DNA of 64,000 nucleotides from an uncultured Collinsella sp. (GCA_900552385.1 URZI01000001.1:124001-188000); one strand, 5' to 3'. Shown: positions 26,060 to 34,615, counted from the stretch's first letter. Notes: generated by a model not told the origin, from the letters alone. Numbers and translations: made by a program.

Positions 26060-27121
26060 ATGGAGAGGATACTCGGCGTTAATCTCTCTGGCTGGTTTAT
26101 TCCCGAGCCTTGGGTGACCCCGTCGCTGTACGCGGCGACCGGTGCATCCAACGCGGCCGAGCTGCAGGAGGCCATGGGCACCGCCGCCTATAACGAGCGC
26201 ATGCGCCGTCATTACGAGACGTTTGTGAGCGAGGACGATTTCCGTCGCATGGCGCAGATCGGTCTCAATGCCGTGCGTCTGCCGGTGCCCTGGTATGCCT
26301 TTGGCTCGCAGGAGTCCGATGCGTCCTACATCTCGGTTGTCGACTACATCGACCGTGCAATTGAGTGGGCTGCCAAGTACGACATCCGCGTGCTGCTTGA
26401 TCTGGCAACTGTGCCCGGTGGCCAGGGCGATTCCAACGATTCGCCCGCCACGCCGGAGGCTGTCGCCGAGTGGCATTCGTCCACCAACGGCCGTCATGTC
26501 GCGCTCGACGTGCTCGAGCGCCTGGCCGATCGCTACGGCGAGGCCGAGAGCCTGCTGGGCATTGAGCTGCTGGACACGCCGCAGATGAGTGTCCGCAAGA
26601 GCCTCTTCACCATGACGGATGGCATTCCGGCGCACTACCTGCGCAACTTCTATCGCGACGCCTACGAGCTCGTCCGTTCGTATATGCCCGAGGATAAGAT
26701 CGTCGTCTTCTCGTCGTCGGGGCATCCCAACGAGTGGAAGCATTTTATGCGCGGCGCCAAGTACAAGAACGTCTACATGGACCTTCACCTGTACCATTAC
26801 CGTGACGAGTATGCGCTCGACATCACGAGCCCCCGCGGGCTGACGACGGCGATTTCGCGTAACAAGCGCGAGCTTAAAGAGGCGATTTCGACTGGGTTCC
26901 CCGTGCTGGTGGGCGAATGGTCGGGCGCGGCGATCTTTGCCAACTCGTCGGTTACGCCCGAGGGCCGCAATGCCTACGAGCGCGTGTTTATCGCCAATCA
27001 GCTGGCTTCGTTTGCGCCGGCTGCCGGTTGGTTCTTCCAAACGTGGAAGACCGAGAAGCGCATTGCAGCATGGGACGCCCGCGCGGCGCTCGGTACGCTC
27101 GAGCGCGGCATGATTGAATAG
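26060..27121 (+). CDS. Glycoside hydrolase family 5-like protein lacking the usual acid/base Glu
   Basis: 353-aa TIM-barrel protein close to GH5 exo-glucanases: GVNLSGWFIPEPWVTPSLY at the N-terminus, RLPVPWYAF, and the nucleophile strand VLVGEWSGA near residue 290. At the position of the conserved NEP motif it reads IELLDTP, so the acid/base Glu is replaced by Thr. No signal peptide, so cytoplasmic. ATG 26060 follows GAAGGGGG. It may be a non-catalytic or altered carbohydrate-binding protein. rsmI starts 7 bp after the stop, so they are probably co-transcribed. Confidence 0.78.
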   Translation: MERILGVNLSGWFIPEPWVTPSLYAATGASNAAELQEAMGTAAYNERMRRHYETFVSEDDFRRMAQIGLNAVRLPVPWYAFGSQESDASYISVVDYIDRAIEWAAKYDIRVLLDLATVPGGQGDSNDSPATPEAVAEWHSSTNGRHVALDVLERLADRYGEAESLLGIELLDTPQMSVRKSLFTMTDGIPAHYLRNFYRDAYELVRSYMPEDKIVVFSSSGHPNEWKHFMRGAKYKNVYMDLHLYHYRDEYALDITSPRGLTTAISRNKRELKEAISTGFPVLVGEWSGAAIFANSSVTPEGRNAYERVFIANQLASFAPAAGWFFQTWKTEKRIAAWDARAALGTLERGMIE

Positions 27122-27127
27122 GTTGAT

Positions 27128-28006
27128 ATGACGCAAAACAGCGCCCATACGGGCAAACTCTATGTGGTCGGCACGCCCATCGGCAACCTGGGCGACCTGT
27201 CCCCGCGCGTTGGCGAGGCGTTTGCCGCCGCCGATGCCATCTGCTGCGAAGACACGCGTGTGACGTCAAAGCTGCTGATGCACCTGGGCATTTCCAAGCC
27301 GCTTGTCCGTTGCGACGAGAATGTGATCGCCAGCCGCGCCGCCGGCCTAGTCGACCGTCTGCTGGCGGGGGAGACCCTCGCCTTTGCCTCGGACGCCGGC
27401 ATGCCGAGCGTGTCCGATCCCGGCCAGGCGCTAGTTGAGGCGGCGCGTGAGGCCGATGTGCCCGTCGAAGTTATTCCCGGGCCCTCTGCTTGCGTCACGG
27501 CGCTTGTTTCGTCCGGCATTCCCTGCGAGCATTTTTTCTTCGAGGGCTTTTTGGGCCGAAAGCACGGTGACCGCGTGCGCCGTTTGCAGCGCCTTGCCGT
27601 GGTGCCCGGCGCGCTCATCTTCTACGAGTCTCCACATCGCATCGTGGCGACACTCGAAGCCGTGGCCGAGGTTTTTCCCCAGCGTGAGGTTGCCGTCTGC
27701 CGCGAACTCACCAAGTTGCACGAGGAGGTCCTGCGCGGATCTGCCGCCCAGCTTGCCGAGGAGCTACGTGCCCGCGGCGAGGTAAAGGGCGAGATTGCGC
27801 TGCTCATCGCGCCGCCGAGCGAGGACGAAGAGGCCGGTATCGCGCCGGTTGGCGCCGCGGCAGTAGATCCCGATGAGGCCCTGCGCGCGGATATCCGCGC
27901 CGCGCTCGAGGAGGGGGAGCCCGCCTCTGCGGTGGCCAAGCGCCTGTCTCAGAAGTATTCGCGCCGCAAGCGCGATGTCTATGCCATGGTGCTCGATACG
28001 CAATAG
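27128..28006 (+). CDS. rsmI: 16S rRNA (cytidine(1402)-2'-O)-methyltransferase
   Basis: SAM-dependent methyltransferase of the tetrapyrrole methylase fold (292 aa) that 2'-O-methylates C1402 of 16S rRNA. The start VVGTPIGNLGDLSPR is typical; EDTRVTSKLL, FASDAGMPSVSDPG and PGPSACVTAL are the expected SAM-binding loops. The C-terminal helical tail is present. It lies 7 bp after the GH5-like gene and 70 bp before metG. Confidence 0.95.
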   Translation: MTQNSAHTGKLYVVGTPIGNLGDLSPRVGEAFAAADAICCEDTRVTSKLLMHLGISKPLVRCDENVIASRAAGLVDRLLAGETLAFASDAGMPSVSDPGQALVEAAREADVPVEVIPGPSACVTALVSSGIPCEHFFFEGFLGRKHGDRVRRLQRLAVVPGALIFYESPHRIVATLEAVAEVFPQREVAVCRELTKLHEEVLRGSAAQLAEELRARGEVKGEIALLIAPPSEDEEAGIAPVGAAAVDPDEALRADIRAALEEGEPASAVAKRLSQKYSRRKRDVYAMVLDTQ

Positions 28007-28075
28007 ATGGAGGATATCCAGCCCTTGCGCTAGAATCATCCTCTGTATGCAACGTTTTTCTGGAGGACAAACCCC

Positions 28076-29677
28076 ATGGATCAAAGCAAGCCTTCGTTCT
28101 TTATCACGACGCCCATCTACTACGTCAACGCCGATCCGCACCTGGGCACGGCTTATTCCACCATCATCGCCGATGTTCAGGCTCGCTATCGCCGCTCCGC
28201 CGGCTATAACGTCAAGTTCCTGACCGGCATGGACGAGCACGGCGAGAAGGTCGCCGAGGCCGCAGCCAAGCACAACATGACGCCGCAGGAGTGGACCGAC
28301 AGCCAGGCTCCGCACTTCAAGGAGCTTTGGAGCAAGCTCGAGATCTCCAACGACGACTTCATCCGCACCACCGAGCCGCGCCAGCATCATGCCGTGCAGT
28401 ACCTGTGGGAGCGCATGAAGGAGTCCGGCTACCTGTATAAGGGCAGCTACGACGGTTGGTATTGCGTGCCTGACGAGACCTACTTCACTGATACGCAGGT
28501 CCAGAAGGGCGACGAGGAGTACGGCAGCGTCGGCCAGCACCTGTGCCCCGACTGCCACCGTCCGCTTGAGCGCGTGCAGGAGGAGTCCTACTTCTTTAAG
28601 CTTTCCGCCTTCCAGGACAAGCTGCTCAAGCTCTATGACGAGCACCCCGACTTTGTCGAGCCCGCGTTCCGTATGAACGAGGTGCGCAGCTTTGTCGAGG
28701 GCGGCCTCAACGACCTTTCCGTGAGCCGTACGAGCTTTGACTGGGGCATCCAAGTTCCGTTTGACGAGGGCCACGTGACCTATGTGTGGTTCGACGCGCT
28801 GCTCAACTATATGACGGCTGTCGGCTACGGTGTCGATACCGACGAGGCCCGTGCCGAGCTGGCCTATCGCTGGCCCGCGCAGTTCCACATCGTGGGCAAG
28901 GACATCATCCGTTTCCACTGCGTCATTTGGCCGGCCATGCTCATGGCCATTGGCGAGGCCCTGCCCGAGCACGTCTTTGCCCATGGCTTCCTGACCGTGC
29001 GCAATGCCGAGACCGGCAAGGCCGAGAAGATGTCCAAGAGCCGCGGCAACGCCATCGCTCCGCAGGACGTTATCGACATGCTGGGCGTCGAGGGCTATCG
29101 CTACTACTTCATGACCGACGTCGTCCCCGGCACCGACGGTGCCATCAGCTTCGATCGCATGGAGCAGGTCTACAACGCCGACCTGGCCAACAGCTGGGGC
29201 AACCTTATCTCGCGTTCGCTCAACATGAGCGGCAAGTACTTTGACGGTTGCGCGCCCGCCAAGCCCGCATCGTTCGATGCGTTCGACAACCCGCTGGCAA
29301 AGATCGCCGATGGTCTGGTCGACCGCTACATGGCCAAGATGGACGTGCTCGATTACGGTGGAGCCAAGGACGAGGTCATGGAGCTCATCCACGCCGCCAA
29401 CCACTACATCGAGGACTCCGAGCCTTGGGCACTTGCCAAGGACGAGGCCAAGGCTGACGAGCTGGCGTTTGTGATCTACAACCTGCTCGAGGCCATCCGC
29501 ATTGCCGCCCACCTGCTGATGCCGCTCATGCCCCAGACTTCTGCCGAGGCCCTGCGCCGCCTGTCCTGCGAGGACGAGGCCGCGACCGACGACCTCAAGG
29601 GCATTTGCGTTTGGGGCCTGCTTGCCGGTGGTCAGCCTGTCGAGAAGGGCGATCCGCTGTTCCCGCGTCTGGGCTAA
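28076..29677 (+). CDS. metG: Methionyl-tRNA synthetase
   Basis: Class I synthetase charging tRNA-Met (533 aa). HIGH-type motif HLGT (about residue 22) and KMSKS in EKMSKSRGNAI (about 320) are intact. In the connective peptide one CxxC (CPDCHRP) is seen, while the other half reads YCVPDE, so the zinc site is partial. The C-terminal anticodon-binding domain is present but the EMAP-like dimerisation domain of longer MetRS forms is absent. SD TGGAGGA precedes the ATG. Confidence 0.96.
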   Translation: MDQSKPSFFITTPIYYVNADPHLGTAYSTIIADVQARYRRSAGYNVKFLTGMDEHGEKVAEAAAKHNMTPQEWTDSQAPHFKELWSKLEISNDDFIRTTEPRQHHAVQYLWERMKESGYLYKGSYDGWYCVPDETYFTDTQVQKGDEEYGSVGQHLCPDCHRPLERVQEESYFFKLSAFQDKLLKLYDEHPDFVEPAFRMNEVRSFVEGGLNDLSVSRTSFDWGIQVPFDEGHVTYVWFDALLNYMTAVGYGVDTDEARAELAYRWPAQFHIVGKDIIRFHCVIWPAMLMAIGEALPEHVFAHGFLTVRNAETGKAEKMSKSRGNAIAPQDVIDMLGVEGYRYYFMTDVVPGTDGAISFDRMEQVYNADLANSWGNLISRSLNMSGKYFDGCAPAKPASFDAFDNPLAKIADGLVDRYMAKMDVLDYGGAKDEVMELIHAANHYIEDSEPWALAKDEAKADELAFVIYNLLEAIRIAAHLLMPLMPQTSAEALRRLSCEDEAATDDLKGICVWGLLAGGQPVEKGDPLFPRLG

Positions 29678-29716
29678 GACGCAGCGCGCCATATCGGCAA
29701 TTTGCTGTTTAGCTGT

Positions 29717-29748
29717 AAGGGCATGGCCGCCACGGTCCATGCCCTTTT
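29717..29748 (+). terminator. Terminator of metG
   Basis: AAGGGCATGG, loop, CCATGCCCTT and a T-run. Confidence 0.85.
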
Positions 29749-29784
29749 GTTTCAAGACGCCGCCATCATGCTGAGGAGGCAACC

Positions 29785-30645
29785 ATGACAACTTCGCCTT
29801 TGGCAAACCCCACGGCCACCAGGGAGCTGCTGGAGGAGTTTGGCCTTGCGACCAAGCATCGCCTGGGCCAGAACTTCCTGATCGACAACCATGTAATTGA
29901 GCGCATTTGCGAGCTTGCCGAGCTTGCAGGCGATGAGCGCGTGCTCGAGGTTGGTCCGGGCGTTGGTACGCTCACGCTTGCGCTGTTGCAGGAGGCGGCG
30001 TGCGTCACGTCGATCGAGGCCGATCCCGAGCTCGAGCCGGTGCTCGATGCTCACGCCGCCGACAACGCCAACTTCCGCTTTATCATGGGCGACGCGCTTA
30101 AGGTGGGCCCGGAGCAGATTGAGCAGGCCGCCGGCGGTGAGCCGACGGTATTTGTCGCGAACTTGCCCTATAACGTGGCGGCGACGATCATCTTGCAGTT
30201 TTTTCAGACGATGCCCGCGCTCAAGCGTGCCGTGGTCATGGTGCAAAAGGAGGTTGCCGATCGCATTGCCGCAGTGCCGGGCAACAAGACCTATGGCGGC
30301 TATACGGCAAAGCTCGGCCTGTATGCGCAGGTGACGGGTCGCTTTGAGGTGCCGCCGCGTTGCTTTATGCCAGCGCCGCACGTGGACTCGGCCGTCGTGC
30401 GTATCGACCGTGTTGACGGCGTGGTGCCCGAGGGGCTCGATCGCGAGTTCGTGGCTCGTGTGATCGACGCTGCATTTGCTCAGCGGCGCAAGACCATCCG
30501 AAATTCCATGAGCGCCAACGGTTTTGCCAAGGACGTGCTCGATGCCGCCTTTGAGGCTTGCGGTATCGCACCCACCACGCGCGCCGAGACGCTCGATGTT
30601 GCCGACTTTGTCCGCCTGGCCCAGGGGCTAATCCATGACGCCTAA
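29785..30645 (+). CDS. rsmA: 16S rRNA adenine(1518/1519) dimethyltransferase
   Basis: KsgA family enzyme (286 aa) that dimethylates A1518 and A1519 in the 30S subunit. The N-terminal KHRLGQNFL helix, SAM site VLEVGPGVGTLT and catalytic NLPYNVAATI are intact. The C-terminal domain with AQRRKTIRNSM is present. SD GAGGAGG precedes ATG 29785. The 3' end overlaps tatD by 11 bp. Confidence 0.95.
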   Translation: MTTSPLANPTATRELLEEFGLATKHRLGQNFLIDNHVIERICELAELAGDERVLEVGPGVGTLTLALLQEAACVTSIEADPELEPVLDAHAADNANFRFIMGDALKVGPEQIEQAAGGEPTVFVANLPYNVAATIILQFFQTMPALKRAVVMVQKEVADRIAAVPGNKTYGGYTAKLGLYAQVTGRFEVPPRCFMPAPHVDSAVVRIDRVDGVVPEGLDREFVARVIDAAFAQRRKTIRNSMSANGFAKDVLDAAFEACGIAPTTRAETLDVADFVRLAQGLIHDA

Positions 30646-31552
30646 TGCCGAACGCGTGACGTTTACCAAGAAAAAGAAGACGGTCGCCTGCCCCGTGCCC
30701 TTGGCACCGCTTGCCGATACTCATGCGCATCTGCTTTCGTTTTGGGGCAAAGAAGTGCCCGAGACGCTCGTGCGCGCCAAAGCCGCGGGCGTCGACCTGT
30801 TGGTGACGATGCTCGACCCCATCGCCGACAAGCGCAGCGTGACGGACTATAGTGACTGGCTCGTGCGCGAAATTCTGCCGATGCGGGATATTCCGCAGAT
30901 CAAGTATCTCGCTGGCGTTCACCCCTATGGCGCGCCGGACTACACCGATGATATCCATGCCCAGATTGTGACCGCGCTCGACGATCCGTTGTGTGTTGGC
31001 ATCGGCGAAATTGGCCTGGACTACCACATGGACTATGACGACGATGTCGCGCCGGCGCCTCATGACGTGCAGATTGACTGCATGGCGCGTCAGCTCGAAG
31101 TTGCCGTGCGCCGTAACGTGCCGGTAGAGCTGCACTTGCGGCACGAGGACTCGGATGGGGAGCGTACCTCGCACGCTGATGCCTACAACGTGCTGCGCGA
31201 GGTGGGCGTACCTCAGGCCGGTTGCGTGCTGCACTGCTTTGGCGAGGATCGAGCCACGATGGAGCGCTTTGTGGGTTTGGGCTGCTATATCGCCTATGGC
31301 GGCGCGGTCACCTTTAAGCGCAACGACGACGTGCGCGAGGCATTTGCGGCGACCCCGCTCGATCGCATTTTGTTCGAGACGGATTGTCCGTATATGGCGC
31401 CGGAGCCCATTCGTGGTCTTGAGTGCGAGCCGGCAATGATTTCTATCACGGCAAACACGCTGGTCAACGACCGTGTCGATCGTACCGGTGAGGATGCTGA
31501 GGCGATTGCGCAGGCCGCTTGGGAAAATGCTCGCCAACTTTTTCAAAAATAG
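30635..31552 (+). CDS. tatD: TatD family metal-dependent hydrolase (DNase)
   Basis: TIM-barrel metallohydrolase (305 aa). Metal ligands seen: DTHAHL near residue 29, the Glu in GIGEIGLDYH, His in PVELHLRHE and HCFGE, and the late Asp in ILFETDCPYMAPEP. Members act as 3'-5' exonucleases or quality-control nucleases. It overlaps rsmA, a common pairing in Gram-positive bacteria. Confidence 0.9.
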   Translation: MTPNAERVTFTKKKKTVACPVPLAPLADTHAHLLSFWGKEVPETLVRAKAAGVDLLVTMLDPIADKRSVTDYSDWLVREILPMRDIPQIKYLAGVHPYGAPDYTDDIHAQIVTALDDPLCVGIGEIGLDYHMDYDDDVAPAPHDVQIDCMARQLEVAVRRNVPVELHLRHEDSDGERTSHADAYNVLREVGVPQAGCVLHCFGEDRATMERFVGLGCYIAYGGAVTFKRNDDVREAFAATPLDRILFETDCPYMAPEPIRGLECEPAMISITANTLVNDRVDRTGEDAEAIAQAAWENARQLFQK

Positions 31553-31555
31553 TTC

Positions 31556-31584
31556 TTGCGTTCGCGGTGGCGCTCCGTTATTCT
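31556..31584 (+). promoter_or_regulatory. Promoter of tRNA-Leu
   Basis: TTGCGT (31556-31561), 17 nt, TATTCT (31579-31584), 12 nt before the tRNA. Confidence 0.6.
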
Positions 31585-31595
31585 AATTTCTGCAC

Positions 31596-31682
31596 GCGGG
31601 CGTGGCGGAATTGGCAGACGCGTACGGTTCAGGTCCGTATGGGGGCAACCCCATGAAGGTTCAAGTCCTTTCGCCCGCACCA
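31596..31682 (+). tRNA. tRNA-Leu (CAG)
   Basis: Class II tRNA of 87 nt: acceptor GCGGGCG/CGCCCGC, anticodon stem TACGG/CCGTA around loop TTCAGGT (anticodon CAG), a long variable arm (TGGGGGCAACCCCA), T-arm with TTCAAGT, and encoded CCA. It is followed by a terminator and the 189-bp repeat unit. Confidence 0.96.
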
Positions 31683-31693
31683 TTAAATGAAAG

Positions 31694-31718
31694 AGCTCCC
31701 AGCAATGGGAGCTTTTTT
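31694..31718 (+). terminator. Terminator of tRNA-Leu (first copy)
   Basis: AGCTCCC, AGCAAT loop, GGGAGCT, T-run. Confidence 0.85.
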
Positions 31719-31882
31719 GTTATAGGCCCATCGCGGGGACTTGAACCTGTGAAGGAGCGAGCGTAAAGAAAACGCGGAGCGTTTTTAGCGAGCTGGCGAG
31801 GGCGCCGGCAGGCGGCCGAAGCCGGTGCGGATCCGCGAAGCGGATACGCGGACGTCCTTTCGCCCGCACCATTACATGAAAG

Positions 31883-31907
31883 AGCTCCCAGCAATGGGGG
31901 CTTTTTT
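31883..31907 (+). terminator. Duplicated terminator (second copy)
   Basis: AGCTCCC, loop, GGGGGCT, T-run. It would end the downstream unit as a separate RNA species. Confidence 0.75.
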
Positions 31908-31970
31908 GATATGCACGATCTCCTTGGACGGGTATCCTAATGCCAACGTGTGCCTATCAGAGGAGAGACC

Positions 31971-32909
31971 ATGCTGTTTTCCGGTATCATTGCCGCCCTT
32001 ACCAGCCTTTTGATTCCCATCATCATCCTGTTGCTGCTGCTTCCCAGCGCCTGCTATGTCGTTGAACAGCAGCATGCCGTGATCATCGAGCGTCTGGGCA
32101 AGTTCAACCGCATCGTCAACGCGGGCTTCCACATGAAAGTGCCCGTGATCGACCGCAAGGCTGCCACGGTGAGTCTGCGCACCATGAAAAACGGTTTTGG
32201 TATCGACGTTAAGACTCAGGACAATGTGACCATCGGCCTCGAGGTCTCGGCTCAATATCACGTGAGCTATGACATGGGTGCTGGCCCGGCGGATTCGGGC
32301 ATCTACAAGAGCTACTATATGCTGCAGGAGCCCGTCGACCAGATGCGTGACTTCATCACCGACGCCCTGCGCTCTTCGATTCCCGTCTACACACTCGATG
32401 AGGTCTTTGCCAAGAAGGATGACATCGCCAAGGATGTCAACGCTACCGTTTCCGAGCAGATGGCCGCCTACGGCTTCACCCTCGTGTCGACGTCCATCAC
32501 CAAAATCGCACTGCCGACCGAGGTCGAGAACTCCATGAACGACATCAACGCCGCCCAGCGCAAGCGCGCTGCGGCACAGGAGCTCGCCGAGGCCGACCGC
32601 ATCAAGCGCGTCACCGAGGCGACCGCCGAGGCCGAGGCAATGGAAAAGGCGGGCGAGGGTATCGCTAACCAGCGCAAGGCCATCGCGCTGGGTATCAAAG
32701 ATTCGCTCGAGATCATCCAGGAGACGGGTGTCGGCAATGACGAGGCCAACCAACTGTTCATGTTTACGCAGTGGTCCGAGATGATGACGGAGTTCGCTCG
32801 CACGGGTAAAACCTCGACGGTCGTGCTGCCGAGCGACTTCTCGCAGTCGGCCTCTATGTTCGAGCAGATGCTGACCGCCGGAAAAGTTCAAAACGATTCG
32901 AAGGAGTAG
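31971..32909 (+). CDS. SPFH/Band 7 (stomatin-like) membrane protein
   Basis: 312 aa. One N-terminal membrane helix (about 5-27), then an SPFH domain (AVIIERLGKFNRIVNAGFHMKVP) and a C-terminal coiled coil rich in Ala and Glu (AAAQELAEADRIKRVTEAT). Related to QmcA/HflK-type scaffolds of membrane microdomains. ATG 31971 is chosen because AGGAGAG lies directly upstream. rlmH starts 6 bp after its stop, suggesting one transcript. Confidence 0.87.
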   Translation: MLFSGIIAALTSLLIPIIILLLLLPSACYVVEQQHAVIIERLGKFNRIVNAGFHMKVPVIDRKAATVSLRTMKNGFGIDVKTQDNVTIGLEVSAQYHVSYDMGAGPADSGIYKSYYMLQEPVDQMRDFITDALRSSIPVYTLDEVFAKKDDIAKDVNATVSEQMAAYGFTLVSTSITKIALPTEVENSMNDINAAQRKRAAAQELAEADRIKRVTEATAEAEAMEKAGEGIANQRKAIALGIKDSLEIIQETGVGNDEANQLFMFTQWSEMMTEFARTGKTSTVVLPSDFSQSASMFEQMLTAGKVQNDSKE

Positions 32910-32915
32910 ACGCGC

Positions 32916-33386
32916 GTGAAATACACCGTCGTTTGCGTCGGTAAGCTTAAGGAGCGCTTTTGGAAGGACGCGTGCGCTGAGTACACCAAGCGCCTGGGTG
33001 CCTATGCCAAGGTCGATATCCGCGAGGTGGCCGATATCGACCCGGCCAAGGCGGGCGGTGTGGATACCGCACGTGACAAGGAGGGGGCGGCGATTCTTGC
33101 TGCCCTGCCGTCTCGAGCGCATGTGATCCTGCTGGCTATCGAGGGCAAGGAGCGTTCGAGTGAGGAGCTCTCGGCGCGGCTCGACGATCTTATGCTGCGA
33201 GGCAACAGCGACATCGCCTTTGTAATCGGCGGATCGGACGGCGTGAGTGATGAGGTGCGCGCCCGCGCCGACGAGATGCTCAGCTTTGGACGCATTACCT
33301 TGCCGCATAACCTGGCACGCGTGGTGCTGCTAGAGCAGATCTACCGTGCCTGCAAGATCAGTCGTGGCGAGCCGTATCACAAATAG
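32916..33386 (+). CDS. rlmH: 23S rRNA (pseudouridine(1915)-N3)-methyltransferase
   Basis: SPOUT-fold methyltransferase (156 aa, typical). The C-terminal knot motif is complete: FVIGGSDGVSDEV, then LPHNLARVVLLEQIYRACKI and terminal GEPYHK. GTG 32916 follows AAGGAGT. Acts on helix 69 of assembled 70S ribosomes. Confidence 0.95.
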   Translation: MKYTVVCVGKLKERFWKDACAEYTKRLGAYAKVDIREVADIDPAKAGGVDTARDKEGAAILAALPSRAHVILLAIEGKERSSEELSARLDDLMLRGNSDIAFVIGGSDGVSDEVRARADEMLSFGRITLPHNLARVVLLEQIYRACKISRGEPYHK

Positions 33387-33459
33387 GTCGGCAATACGAA
33401 ACAATGGCGTGGGACAATAGCTTTCGTTTTGAAGAGCGTGTCTGAGAGGACTATGAGAT

Positions 33460-34230
33460 ATGAAGATTGGGTTTGTCGGTTTTGGCAATATGGCGAGCGC
33501 TATGGCCGATGGCTGGATCGCTGCCGGTGTAGCCGCGAGCGACATGTGCGCCTGCGCGGGTCGCTACGACGCACTGGTTGAGCGCTGCGAGGCGCGCGGC
33601 ATGGTCGCCTGCCACGATGCCGCCGAGGTTGTCGCCGCATCCGATATCGTGGTCGCTGCGGTCAAACCGTACATGATCGAGAAGGTATTCGCCCCGCTCA
33701 AGGATGCTCTTGCCAAAAAGGTCGTTCTGTCGGTTGCCTGGACCTGGGACAGTGCCAAGTGGGAGCAGGTCCTGCCGGGCGTCGCGCATATCTCGACGGT
33801 GCCCAACACACCGGTTTCGGTGGGCGAGGGCGTCATCGCTTGCGAGAAGGCTTCCACGCTTAGTGATGAGCAGAGCGCCGTGGTGCTTGATCTGCTTGGC
33901 AAGCTCGGTGCGGTGGTCGAGCTTGATACGAGCCTGCTGTTCGTGGGCGGCACGGTGGGTGGTTGCGCTCCGGCATTTGTCGCTATGGCAATCGAGGCCC
34001 TGGGCGATGCGGCGGTCAAGCACGGTATCCCGCGTGCCGATGCCTATCGCATTGTGAGCCAGATGGTGCTAGGTACGGCAAAGTTGCAGCTTTCAACTGG
34101 TCAGCATCCTGCGGCGATGAAGGATGCCGTATGCTCGCCCGGTGGCGCCACCATCAAGGGCGTCGTTGCGCTCGAGGATGCCGGCATGCGCAGTGCCCTG
34201 GTCAAGGCAATCGACGCAACTCTCCAGTAA
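33460..34230 (+). CDS. proC: Pyrroline-5-carboxylate reductase
   Basis: Last step of proline synthesis, P5C to proline with NAD(P)H (256 aa). N-terminal Rossmann motif KIGFVGFGNMASAMADGW, strand VVAAVKPYMIEKV, and C-terminal dimer domain with SPGGATIKGV are present. Slightly shorter than the usual 265-280. No other proline gene is nearby. The stop abuts a palindrome shared with the convergent small gene. Confidence 0.9.
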   Translation: MKIGFVGFGNMASAMADGWIAAGVAASDMCACAGRYDALVERCEARGMVACHDAAEVVAASDIVVAAVKPYMIEKVFAPLKDALAKKVVLSVAWTWDSAKWEQVLPGVAHISTVPNTPVSVGEGVIACEKASTLSDEQSAVVLDLLGKLGAVVELDTSLLFVGGTVGGCAPAFVAMAIEALGDAAVKHGIPRADAYRIVSQMVLGTAKLQLSTGQHPAAMKDAVCSPGGATIKGVVALEDAGMRSALVKAIDATLQ

Positions 34231-34389
34231 AACCTGCCATTTAGGGACAGGTTTATTTTGGCAGGTTTTTCCTGCGGTTTTGTCACATGTACGAAAAGCG
34301 CCCCGCAACTGGCTCAATTCCAGTTGCGAGGCGCTTGCATTTGCCCAGATAAAACCGACCAAAATAAACCTGCCCCTTTTTGGCAGGTT
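34231..34389. repeat. Nested palindrome filling the proC / small-gene convergent gap
   Basis: Outer arms: AACCTGCCA (34231-34239) and CAGGTTTATTTTGG (34248-34261) pair with CCAAAATAAACCTG (34359-34372) and TGGCAGGTT (34381-34389). Inside is a strong hairpin at 34296-34336 (GCGCC..CGCAACTGG with CCAGTTGCG..GGCGC). It spans from the proC stop to the stop of the convergent gene, so it may serve as a bidirectional 3' structure. Confidence 0.7.
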
Positions 34390-34561
34390 AGTCCCAGAAG
34401 CTGTCTTCCTCATCCTCGGACTTGGGCCCGCGGTCGACGTACATCTTATGGGTGCGCTTCTCCATTACAAAGGCAAGAATCGCAAATAACAGGATGCCGC
34501 CGGCGAAAAGGATGGCAAAACCGGTGCGGGTGCCAAACAAAAAGGAAAAAACTGCGTCCAT
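34388..34561 (-). CDS. Small single-pass membrane protein (57 aa)
   Basis: Start MDAVFSFLFGTRTG, one hydrophobic helix (about 13-33, FAILFAGGILLFAILAFVM), then a charged tail ending KSEDEEDSFWD. SD AGAAGG precedes ATG 34561. Function unknown. It is divergent from serS and convergent with proC. Too small for standard calling, but the SD, the clear helix and the fixed stop in the palindrome support it. Confidence 0.6.
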   Translation of the reverse strand: MDAVFSFLFGTRTGFAILFAGGILLFAILAFVMEKRTHKMYVDRGPKSEDEEDSFWD

Positions 34562-34585
34562 TGGGTGCCTTCTTGCGTAGTTGAG

Positions 34586-34615
34586 TTGGGTCGTAAACGC
34601 TCATAAGTATATACT
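34586..34615 (+). promoter_or_regulatory. Predicted promoter of serS
   Basis: TTGGGT (34586-34591), 18 nt, TATACT (34610-34615). The leader to the serS start is about 50 nt, too short for a T-box. Confidence 0.5.

Larger units (their letters stand above)
31665..31908 (+). repeat. tRNA-Leu 3'-end duplication with structured 189-bp unit
   Basis: The sequence from T-loop nucleotide 59 through acceptor, CCA and terminator (31665-31719) recurs at 31854-31908, 189 bp later, with 2 differences in 55. Between the copies lie GGACTTGAACCT (31737-31748), the exact inverse of the T-arm (31657-31668), hairpin AAAACGC-GGA-GCGTTTT (31769-31785) and hairpin ATCCGC-GAA-GCGGAT (31831-31845). The last bases before the second copy are CGGAC. 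The same plan follows tRNA-Ser. Confidence 0.8.

Noticed and set aside
27764..29806. 680-residue open frame antisense to metG
   Set aside because: Shadow; metG has HIGH-type and KMSKS motifs.
31683..31970. Integration site (attL/attR) of a mobile element at tRNA-Leu
   Set aside because: The unit is only 189 bp, has no integrase, and its interior carries a host-specific inverted T-arm; the same plan at tRNA-Ser has different flanks.
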